A stretch of DNA of 5,955 nucleotides from a bacterium (lineage in GTDB: Bacteria; Auribacterota; UBA3054; B51-G9). The position numbers and the translations under genes were made by a program. The DNA lies in assembly GCA_029939815.1 (NCBI GenBank), contig JAOZSF010000131.1, forward strand, positions 1 to 5,955. Reading direction: 5' to 3'. The notes beneath the pieces are model-generated. The model was given only the letters and a program-made list of their open reading frames with translations. It made no database searches and was not told where the DNA came from. Positions 1 through 5,151 of the stretch are shown here, piece by piece (the stretch's first letter is position 1; every line of letters starts with the position of its first letter).

Positions 1-479
1 CGCACAATCACACTACCGCGGCAATGGCTGTTGCTTTTAAAGAAGCACTCACACCTGATTTTAAAGAATACGGCAAAAAAATCGTTGAAAACGCGAAAAC
101 TCTCGCCGAAGAACTTCTTAATAAAGGATTCGGCCTCGTAACCGGCGGAACCGACAATCATCTCATCCTTATAGATATGACTTCCAAAAACACTTCAGGT
201 AAAATTATGGCTACCGCAATGGAATCAGCCGGAATTGTTTGTAACGCGAACAGCGTTCCTTTTGATAAACGCGGACCGTTTGACCCAAGCGGAATCCGTA
301 TCGGCACATGTGCTGCGACAACTCGCGGACTTGGAGTTGACGAAATGAAGAAACTTGCCGGCTGGATAGAAAAAATTTCTGAAAATATTGATGATGAATC
401 TGTACTTAATTCTATTAGAAATGAAGTTCTGGAAATGTGCGCGGCAAACCCGATTCCGGATGTTTTCGTTAATTGTTAA
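1..479 (+). CDS. glyA: Serine hydroxymethyltransferase, C-terminal part (5' truncated by window edge)
   Basis: This cytosolic PLP enzyme interconverts serine + THF and glycine + 5,10-methylene-THF, the main one-carbon source. The frame is open from base 3 to the left edge, so the ATG at 24 is an internal Met and not the start. About 158 residues are visible. The fragment opens with HNHTTAAMAVAFKEAL, the conserved segment a little after the PLP lysine (the lysine itself lies outside the window). It continues with TGGTDNHLILIDM and the SGIRIGT motif, whose Arg (codon 297-299) corresponds to the substrate-carboxylate-binding Arg of the family. The usual GTPAxTTRG motif reads GTCAATTRG here, so Cys replaces the common Pro, an oddity of unknown effect. 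The C-terminal helix ends normally. Only about 42 bases separate its stop from mazE, and no terminator hairpin is seen between them. Confidence 0.95.
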   Translation, partial: HNHTTAAMAVAFKEALTPDFKEYGKKIVENAKTLAEELLNKGFGLVTGGTDNHLILIDMTSKNTSGKIMATAMESAGIVCNANSVPFDKRGPFDPSGIRIGTCAATTRGLGVDEMKKLAGWIEKISENIDDESVLNSIRNEVLEMCAANPIPDVFVNC

Positions 480-486
480 AATATGC

Positions 487-515
487 TTGACAATTAGTCT
501 TAAAGTAATTACAAT
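487..515 (+). promoter_or_regulatory. Sigma70-type promoter of the mazEF module
   Basis: There is a perfect -35 hexamer TTGACA at 487-492, a 17-bp spacer, and a -10 hexamer TACAAT at 510-515. With the last -10 base at position -7, the predicted transcription start is base 522, which is the A of the mazE ATG. The transcript would therefore be leaderless. The call rests on the match to consensus and the position between two genes; no start site has been measured. Confidence 0.75.
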
Positions 516-539
516 GTAAGTATGAGAACTCACATTATA
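510..539 (+). promoter_or_regulatory. Imperfect inverted repeat, candidate mazEF operator
   Basis: The 12-base arms 510-521 and 528-539 match as an inverted repeat at 10 of 12 positions, around a 6-base centre (522-527). The repeat covers the whole -10 hexamer, the predicted +1 and the mazE start codon. MazE-family antitoxins, alone or with their toxin, bind palindromes at their own promoter, so autorepression is the natural reading. That is an inference from position and family. Confidence 0.5.
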
Positions 540-776
540 CAAATAGGAAATTCACAAGGAATTCGCATTCCAAAAGTATTGCTGCAGCAATGCGGCTTTA
601 GTGATGAAGTGGAGCTTAAAGTGAAAAGAAACAGTGTAATAATCAGTCCCGCACCTAAGATTCGCGAGAATTGGAATGAAGCTTTTTATAACATGGCAAA
701 AAATAACGATGATAAATTGCTTGATGCCGAAACTGTATCTACAAGCGAATGGGATGAAACTGAATGGGAATGGTAA
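522..776 (+). CDS. mazE: MazE-type antitoxin (AbrB/MazE swapped-hairpin fold)
   Basis: An 84-residue antitoxin of a type II toxin-antitoxin pair, expected to neutralise the MazF-like RNase encoded next and to bind the promoter DNA. Residues 1-45 form the AbrB/MazE DNA-binding hairpin, with the hallmark IGNSQGIRIPKVLL (about 7-20) followed by DEVELKVKRNSVIISP. Residues 46-84 are an acidic, probably unstructured tail, with RENWNEAF and the closing DETEWEW typical of tails that wrap around MazF. The start is fixed because the conserved motif begins a few residues after this ATG; an ATG at 514 is followed at once by TAA. No Shine-Dalgarno sequence precedes the start, and the predicted +1 is the start codon itself. 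The gene overlaps mazF by 13 nt (7 nt if mazF starts at 770). Confidence 0.93.
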   Translation: MRTHIIQIGNSQGIRIPKVLLQQCGFSDEVELKVKRNSVIISPAPKIRENWNEAFYNMAKNNDDKLLDAETVSTSEWDETEWEW

Positions 777-1093
777 TTAACAGATTTGATGTTTATCTTG
801 TAAATTTTGATCCTACAAGAGGACACGAAATAAAAAAAACGCGACCTTGTGTAATTATTTCTCCAAATGAAATAAATCATAATATTTCGACCGTGATTGT
901 TGCTCCAATGACCACGAAAGGGAATAAATATCCTACAAGAATTCCATGCACATTTCAAAACAAGACAGGTCAAATCGTTATTGACCAAATAAGAACAATT
1001 GATAAATTACGGTTAATTAAAAAACTTGGAACGATTTCATCTGTTGTTCAAAAAAAAATATTGCACACTCTTAAAGAACTTTTTGCGGAATAA
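764..1093 (+). CDS. mazF: MazF/PemK-type endoribonuclease toxin
   Basis: A 109-residue cytoplasmic toxin of the CcdB/PemK-barrel fold, expected to cleave mRNA (or tRNA/rRNA) at short specific sequences when antitoxin is degraded. Family landmarks are in order: INRFDVYLVNFDPTRGHEIKKTRPCVIIS (about 5-33), VAPMTTKG (47-53), and DQIRTIDKLRL (74-84). By family comparison the catalytic pair should be Arg27 in KTRP and Thr50 in APMT, both present, so the toxin looks intact. Start: ATG at 764 or ATG at 770, the latter giving the more usual short N-terminus; both overlap the end of mazE, implying translational coupling. Base composition is AT-rich (17 G/C of 60 in bases 781-840), unlike thiC next door. 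Cleavage specificity cannot be read from the sequence. Confidence 0.93.
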   Translation: MGMVINRFDVYLVNFDPTRGHEIKKTRPCVIISPNEINHNISTVIVAPMTTKGNKYPTRIPCTFQNKTGQIVIDQIRTIDKLRLIKKLGTISSVVQKKILHTLKELFAE

Positions 1094-1117
1094 ATATAAA
1101 ATTAAATAATAAACTTT

Positions 1118-2401
1118 ATGAACTTAATAACTCAAATCGCTAAAGCGCGCGCGGGTGAAATTACTCCCGCGATGAAATACGTTGCTGAAAAAGAAAGCCT
1201 GACTCCCGAATTTATTCGCGAGGAAGTCGCTGTCGGAAGAATGGTTATCCCGGCAAACATCAATCACAAAAACCTGAAACCTATCGGCATCGGTATTAAC
1301 GCCAAATGCAAAATCAACGCGAATATAGGGCGCTCACCCGACAAATCAAACATCGGCGGCGAACTCGAAAAACTTGCTATAAGTTTGAAATACGGCGCGG
1401 ATACAGTTATGGATTTAAGCACAGGTCCCGATTTGAATGAAATTCGCGCGGGATTGATTGACGCATCACCAATTCCTCTCGGCACAGTTCCAATTTATCA
1501 GGCGGTAAATGATGTTGAAGACGTGAAAGATTTAACTGTTGAAGATTTTCTGAGCGTAATTGAATATCAAGCGAAACAGGGTGTTGATTATATGACAATT
1601 CATTGCGGCTTGCTTCACGACATGATACCGCTCGCAACAAAGAGAAAACTTGGAATTGTCAGCAGGGGCGGCGCGTTAGTTGCCCGATGGATGAATGAGA
1701 ACAACAAGGAAAATCCTTATTATGTTCATTTCGATAAAATTCTTGATATTTGTCGAAAATATGACGTGACTTTAAGTCTCGGTGACGGTCTTCGACCCGG
1801 ATGCCTCGCGGACGCAAGTGATGACGCTCAATTCGCCGAACTGAACACGATGGGCGAACTTACACAAAAATGCTGGGACGCAAATGTTCAGGTTATGATT
1901 GAAGGACCGGGCCACGTGCCTTTCGATCAAATAAAAATGAATGTCGAAAAACAAATCGAAATCTGTAAAGGCGCGCCGTTTTACGTTCTCGGTCCAATAG
2001 TTTGCGATATCGCTCCGGGATACGACCACATCACTTCAGCTATCGGAGCAACAGCTGCCGCGTCAGCCGGTGCGGCGATGCTTTGTTACGTTACACCGAA
2101 AGAGCATCTTGGTTTACCCGACAGTGAAGATGTTCGTGAAGGGCTTATTGCTTATAAAATTGCCGCTCACGCGGCGGATGTCGCGCGGCACCGTCCCGGC
2201 GCGCGTGACCTTGATGATGCCATGGCTGTTGCCCGCGGGAATTTTGACTGGGAAAAACAGTTTGAACTGTCGCTTGACCCCGACCGCGCGAGAGAATATT
2301 TTGAGTTATGCAATGTTTCCCATTCGGAAGACGAGGGAGATTTTTGTTCGATGTGCGGTAAGAAATTCTGCGCGATGAGAAATTCACAGAAATTAAAGTG
2401 A
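1118..2401 (+). CDS. thiC: Phosphomethylpyrimidine synthase (HMP-P synthase), short form
   Basis: This radical-SAM enzyme rearranges 5-aminoimidazole ribotide (AIR) into HMP phosphate, the pyrimidine half of thiamine. At 427 residues it matches the short ThiC class, lacking the N-terminal extension of the roughly 600-residue E. coli/Bacillus type. Visible landmarks include INAKCKINANIG, MDLSTG, VDYMTIHCGL, SRGGALVARWM, MIEGPGHVPFDQI, GPIVCDIAPGYDHITSAIG and HRPGARDLDDAMA. The C-terminal CX2CX4C cluster motif has Cys410, Cys413 and Cys418. The start lies 24 nt after mazF with only an A/T-rich leader and no SD. There is no room for a TPP riboswitch directly upstream, which is unusual because thiC is a classic TPP-regulated gene. 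Expression probably comes from the mazEF promoter or from glyA read-through. Confidence 0.97.
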   Translation: MNLITQIAKARAGEITPAMKYVAEKESLTPEFIREEVAVGRMVIPANINHKNLKPIGIGINAKCKINANIGRSPDKSNIGGELEKLAISLKYGADTVMDLSTGPDLNEIRAGLIDASPIPLGTVPIYQAVNDVEDVKDLTVEDFLSVIEYQAKQGVDYMTIHCGLLHDMIPLATKRKLGIVSRGGALVARWMNENNKENPYYVHFDKILDICRKYDVTLSLGDGLRPGCLADASDDAQFAELNTMGELTQKCWDANVQVMIEGPGHVPFDQIKMNVEKQIEICKGAPFYVLGPIVCDIAPGYDHITSAIGATAAASAGAAMLCYVTPKEHLGLPDSEDVREGLIAYKIAAHAADVARHRPGARDLDDAMAVARGNFDWEKQFELSLDPDRAREYFELCNVSHSEDEGDFCSMCGKKFCAMRNSQKLK

Positions 2402-2404
2402 TAC

Positions 2405-2433
2405 TTGACATAACCCCTAAAATGTAGTACTAT
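2405..2433 (+). promoter_or_regulatory. Sigma70-type promoter of the yefM-yoeB module
   Basis: A perfect TTGACA at 2405-2410 starts 3 bases after the thiC stop. It is followed by a 17-bp spacer and TACTAT at 2428-2433. The predicted +1 is near 2440, giving a leader of about 28 nt that contains the SD site of the antitoxin gene. The architecture repeats that of the mazEF promoter (same -35, same spacer). Confidence 0.75.
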
Positions 2434-2444
2434 ATAACGTACGT
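2425..2444 (+). promoter_or_regulatory. Paired GTAC palindromes, candidate YefM-YoeB operator
   Basis: Two perfect 8-bp palindromes, TAGTACTA (2425-2432) and ACGTACGT (2437-2444), have GTAC cores spaced exactly 12 bp centre to centre. The first overlaps the -10 box and the second covers the predicted +1. From memory of the family, the E. coli yefM-yoeB operator also uses two TGTACA-cored palindromes at this spacing, bound by the YefM-YoeB complex to repress its own promoter. The parallel in geometry is good, but binding here is inferred. Confidence 0.55.
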
Positions 2445-2456
2445 AAATTATTATTT

Positions 2457-2462
2457 AGGAGA
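2457..2462 (+). promoter_or_regulatory. Strong ribosome binding site of yefM
   Basis: AGGAGA lies 5 nt before the ATG at 2468, a near-perfect Shine-Dalgarno sequence. It stands out because thiC, pyk, hisH and hisA in this window have none. Confidence 0.75.
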
Positions 2463-2467
2463 AAATT

Positions 2468-2710
2468 ATGACTTGCTTAACAGCTACAGAAGCCAGAACA
2501 AAATTATATCGTCTTTTAGATGAAGTATCGGTATCTCATAAACCCATTCAAATTACGGGTAAAAGAAATTCAGCAATACTTATTTCTGATGAAGATTGGC
2601 AATCCATTCAAGAGACATTATATTTAACATCAATCCCCGGAATGAGAGAATCTATCATTAAGGGAATAAACACTCCTGTTGAAAAATGTTATAAGGAGTT
2701 AGACTGGTGA
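2468..2710 (+). CDS. yefM: YefM-type antitoxin (Phd/YefM family)
   Basis: An 80-residue antitoxin predicted to bind and inhibit the YoeB-like toxin that follows, and to repress its own promoter. The N-terminal half is the Phd/YefM DNA-binding and dimerisation domain: TATEARTKLYRLLDEV (5-20), then PIQITGKRNSAILISDEDW (26-44). The linker ETLYL (49-53) and the flexible C-terminal part ending KELDW (76-80) are typical of YefM tails that fold on the toxin. It starts at the ATG 5 nt after AGGAGA. The stop codon overlaps the toxin start as GTGA, the classic coupled arrangement. Composition is AT-rich like its partner. The gene belongs to a module inserted between thiC and pyk. Confidence 0.93.
   Translation: MTCLTATEARTKLYRLLDEVSVSHKPIQITGKRNSAILISDEDWQSIQETLYLTSIPGMRESIIKGINTPVEKCYKELDW
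2693..2698 (+). promoter_or_regulatory. Ribosome binding site deciding the GTG start of yoeB
   Basis: AAGGAG lies 8 nt before the GTG at 2707, inside the end of the antitoxin gene. It supports the GTG as the toxin start, consistent with the conserved start of the protein (MNWELIYTSQAKKDAKK). Confidence 0.75.
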
Positions 2711-2970
2711 ATTGGGAGTTAATTTATACATCGCAAGCAAAAAAAGATGCAAAAAAGATTGCTGCTTCAGGACTTAAACATAAAGCCGAAAGTTTATTAG
2801 AAATAATAAGAGAAGATCCATACAAAAGCCCACCTGAATATAAAAAATTACTCGGGAATTTTACGGGAATTTTTTCTCGAAGAATTAATTTTCAACACAG
2901 ATTAGTTTATCAAGTTTTGAAAAAAGAGAAAGTTGTTAAAGTATTACGTTTATGGTCACATTATGAATAA
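2707..2970 (+). CDS. yoeB: YoeB-type ribosome-dependent mRNA interferase toxin
   Basis: An 87-residue RelE/YoeB-fold toxin. Family members sit in the ribosomal A site and cut mRNA there. The order of motifs agrees with E. coli YoeB: Glu44 in PPEYKKL, GNFTGIFSRRI (50-60), Arg65 in HRLVY, and the C-terminal His85-Tyr86 (WSHYE). These match the E. coli catalytic set Glu46, Arg65, His83, Tyr84, so activity is expected. The start is GTG at 2707 (overlap GTGA with the antitoxin stop), backed by AAGGAG upstream. The 3' end overlaps pyruvate kinase by 8 nt; the AT of the catalytic Tyr86 codon begins the ATG of pyk. Composition is AT-rich (20 G/C of 60 in bases 2761-2820). Confidence 0.94.
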   Translation: MNWELIYTSQAKKDAKKIAASGLKHKAESLLEIIREDPYKSPPEYKKLLGNFTGIFSRRINFQHRLVYQVLKKEKVVKVLRLWSHYE

Positions 2971-4438
2971 ACAAAAAAATAATTTCTTTTCTAATAATTT
3001 ATCGCGACACAGATTCGCTACAATTATTTGCACTATCGGTCCGACATGCAATACGTTGGATATGCTCAAGAAGCTTATTTACGCGGGGATGAATGTTGCG
3101 CGGCTAAATTTTTCTCATGGAACGCATGAAGAAAAAAAACAATTGATTAAACTCATTAGAAAAGCTGAAAAAGAAACAGGAAAACCTATCGCCATTTTAC
3201 AGGACCTGCAGGGTCCGAAACTCCGCGTGGGCGAACTGAAAGGCGGCGGACCCGTTAATTTAATTAACGATTCTACTGTTACCTTAACTACCGAACCATG
3301 TTTTGGAACCGCTGAAAAATTTTACGTTGATTATAAAAATCTGCCTAACGAAGTTCAGCCCGGCGATCCTGTTTTACTCGCCGATGGAACAATAGCACTT
3401 CAGGTTATTAAAAAAAGCAATAAGGAAGTTAAATGCAGAATAATTCACGGCGGAGAATTATTTCCCCGTAAAGGTGTGAACTTGCCCGGAGTTAAAATGT
3501 CTGTTCCGTCTTTAACTCCAAAAGATGTTAAAGATTTGAAATTCGGCGTTGAGCATGGGGTTGACTGGATTGCCCTTTCATTTGTGAGAGAAGCAAAAGA
3601 CATCACAAAACTTCGCGCGCGAATAAAGAGGCTTCGTTCCTCATTAAAAAAACTACCGACATCTATTCCACCGAAAATTATCGCGAAAATCGAGAAACCG
3701 GAAGCGGTGGAAAACCTCGACGATATTCTTGATAAGACCGATGGGATTATGGTCGCACGAGGCGATCTTGGAGTTGAACTGAATATCTCAAAAGTTCCTA
3801 TTATTCAAAAAGAAATGATTCACCTTGCAAATAAAATCGGTAAACCGGTGATTACGGCAACACAGATGCTCGAATCAATGACCCATGCCGCGATTCCAAC
3901 AAGAGCTGAAGCCAGCGATGTTGCTAACGCGATCTTTGACGGAACCGATGCAGTGATGCTTTCCGCTGAAACCGCTTTTGGTAAATTTCCTGAAGAAGCC
4001 GTTAAAGCACTGAATTTAATTTCACGGCAGGCGGAATACAGTCATCTTTTTAATCCCGGACGCTGCGAAATTAAGTCTAATACAATGCACGCGATCGCCG
4101 CTTCAGCAAGTGATATAGCGGAAGAAATCAATGCGTCGAGTGTTGTCGTTTACACATACAGTGGAAACGCGGCGATTAAAGTGGCGAGTTTCAGGCCTAA
4201 ACGACCGATTCTTGCTCTTTGCACAAACGTTGATGTCGCAAGGCAGCTTATGGTTTACTGGAATATTAAAACAATTACTGTTCGGGAATGTAAAAATATA
4301 AACCAGATGTTAACTCTCGCCGACAAAAAAGTCATAGAAGCAAATTGCGGAAAATCAGGCGATAGTTATGTTCTGATCGCAGGCACTCCCGGTGAATCCG
4401 GTAAAACCGACTTCCTTCATGTAAGAAAACTCAAGTAA
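2963..4438 (+). CDS. pyk: Pyruvate kinase, K+-independent type by signature
   Basis: Converts PEP + ADP to pyruvate + ATP, the last step of glycolysis; cytosolic, normally a tetramer. From the ATG at 2963 the protein has 491 residues. Motifs: ICTIGPT and GMNVARLNFSHG (to 53) of the barrel, then the B-domain insertion (about 90-185). The active-site stretch IIAKIEKPEA follows with Lys242 and Glu244, then ARGDLG with Asp268, ITATQMLESM with Thr300, and PTRAEASDVANAIFDG. The allosteric C domain completes the protein. The DLQGPKLRV segment has Leu, Gln, Lys and Val at the positions that mark K+-independent enzymes (K+-dependent ones have Thr, Lys, Glu, Thr). A basic insertion of roughly ten residues (near 224-238) precedes the catalytic Lys. 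The start lies inside yoeB without SD. A TTG at 2933 is in frame but lies deeper in the toxin gene and adds no family sequence. Confidence 0.95.
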   Translation: MNKQKNNFFSNNLSRHRFATIICTIGPTCNTLDMLKKLIYAGMNVARLNFSHGTHEEKKQLIKLIRKAEKETGKPIAILQDLQGPKLRVGELKGGGPVNLINDSTVTLTTEPCFGTAEKFYVDYKNLPNEVQPGDPVLLADGTIALQVIKKSNKEVKCRIIHGGELFPRKGVNLPGVKMSVPSLTPKDVKDLKFGVEHGVDWIALSFVREAKDITKLRARIKRLRSSLKKLPTSIPPKIIAKIEKPEAVENLDDILDKTDGIMVARGDLGVELNISKVPIIQKEMIHLANKIGKPVITATQMLESMTHAAIPTRAEASDVANAIFDGTDAVMLSAETAFGKFPEEAVKALNLISRQAEYSHLFNPGRCEIKSNTMHAIAASASDIAEEINASSVVVYTYSGNAAIKVASFRPKRPILALCTNVDVARQLMVYWNIKTITVRECKNINQMLTLADKKVIEANCGKSGDSYVLIAGTPGESGKTDFLHVRKLK

Positions 4439-4444
4439 TTTATA

Positions 4445-5116
4445 ATGTCTGTTTTACCTAAAATCGCTCTATTAGATTACGAAATGGGAAACCTGCACAG
4501 CGTTTCAAAAGCTCTCGAACACGCCGGTGCTGATGTTGATATTCTTACCCAGCCGGCGGACATGAGTAAATATTCCGCGCTCATTCTGCCGGGCGTTGGT
4601 AATTTTGGCGATTGTGCCGAAAAATGCCGTGAACACGGTTTTGATAAATTAACTGTGAAATGGATTACTTCCGGAAAACCTTTCCTCGGCATCTGCGTTG
4701 GAATGCAATTGCTTATGGAAGAGAGTGAAGAAGCGCCCGGAACTCCCGGTCTCGGAATTTTCAAAGGGAAAGTTAAACTTTTCACTCCTGACGATCCAAC
4801 ATTAAAAGTTCCACAGATGGGATGGAATCAGGTAAAACAAGTTCGTGCGGAAAATACGATTTTTAAAGACATTCCCGACAACAGTTATTTTTACTTTGTG
4901 CATTCATATTACGTGGAACCTGAAACCCGTGAAATAATTCTCGGTGAAACCGATTACGGAATTAAATACTGCTCCTTTATTCAAAAAGACAATATTTTCG
5001 CAACACAGTTCCATCCGGAAAAAAGCCAGAAAACAGGGCTTAAACTCTTAGAAAATTTTATGAAATTAACCGCGAGTCAGACTGCCGATGAAAAGCACCT
5101 GACACCTGATACCTGA
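4445..5116 (+). CDS. hisH: Imidazole glycerol phosphate synthase, glutaminase subunit HisH
   Basis: The class I glutamine amidotransferase half of IGP synthase. It releases ammonia from glutamine and channels it to HisF, which forms IGP (histidine pathway) and AICAR (returned to purines). It has 223 residues. IALLDYEMGNLHSV is the N-terminal strand and PGVGNFGD (49-56) the oxyanion-strand motif. The nucleophile Cys84 sits in GICVGMQLL, and the triad is completed by His190 and Glu192 in QFHPEKSQ. The domain proper ends near residue 208. The remaining tail is a non-conserved extension whose last six residues (HLTPDT) and stop are encoded by three heptamer repeat units. It starts 6 nt after pyk with no SD, so it is probably co-transcribed with pyk. 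HisF is not in the window; hisA follows, as is common in his operons. Confidence 0.96.
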   Translation: MSVLPKIALLDYEMGNLHSVSKALEHAGADVDILTQPADMSKYSALILPGVGNFGDCAEKCREHGFDKLTVKWITSGKPFLGICVGMQLLMEESEEAPGTPGLGIFKGKVKLFTPDDPTLKVPQMGWNQVKQVRAENTIFKDIPDNSYFYFVHSYYVEPETREIILGETDYGIKYCSFIQKDNIFATQFHPEKSQKTGLKLLENFMKLTASQTADEKHLTPDT

Positions 5117-5151
5117 TAACTAATAACTGATAACTAATAACTGTTAACTAA
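5096..5151 (+). repeat. Heptamer tandem array, 8 units, bridging hisH and hisA
   Basis: Eight contiguous 7-base units fit the pattern YAMCTRA except at one final base: CACCTGA twice, TACCTGA, TAACTAA, TAACTGA, TAACTAA, TAACTGT and TAACTAA. The first three encode the end of HisH including its TGA. The last unit ends on the A of the hisA ATG. Because 7 is not a multiple of 3 and every unit carries TGA or TAA (TGT in unit 7, which still has TAA), stops occur in all three forward frames. The array fills the entire 34-nt intergenic gap, leaving no SD for hisA. Confidence 0.9.

Noticed and set aside
1071..1100. Promoter for thiC (TTAAAG, 18-bp spacer, TATAAA)
   Set aside because: Only the -10 resembles consensus, in a strongly A/T-rich stretch where such matches are expected by chance. 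Not supported enough to annotate.
225..2411. Antisense open frames over glyA, mazEF and thiC
   Set aside because: They are opposite well-conserved genes, show no recognisable domain in translation, and have no SD or promoter of note. They are shadows of the real genes.
2853..2874. Direct repeat CGGGAATTTT (two copies, 11-nt offset) with a T6 run in yoeB
   Set aside because: It encodes the conserved GNFTGIF segment, and the reading frame is intact through the catalytic C-terminus, so there is no sign of frameshift. At most it is a potential mutation hotspot.
2933..2962. TTG at 2933 as the start of pyruvate kinase
   Set aside because: It lies deep in yoeB and adds ten residues with no family similarity. 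ATG at 2963 is the simpler choice, although neither has an SD.
480..2970. The TA modules as parts of a new defence system or mobile element
   Set aside because: Both pairs match known MazEF and YefM-YoeB families along their full length. There are no transposase, integrase, terminal repeats or target duplications, and no additional unknown gene nearby.
4439..4444. Transcription terminator between pyk and hisH or elsewhere in the window
   Set aside because: Gaps are a few bases long and no stem followed by a T-run was found by eye at any gene end.
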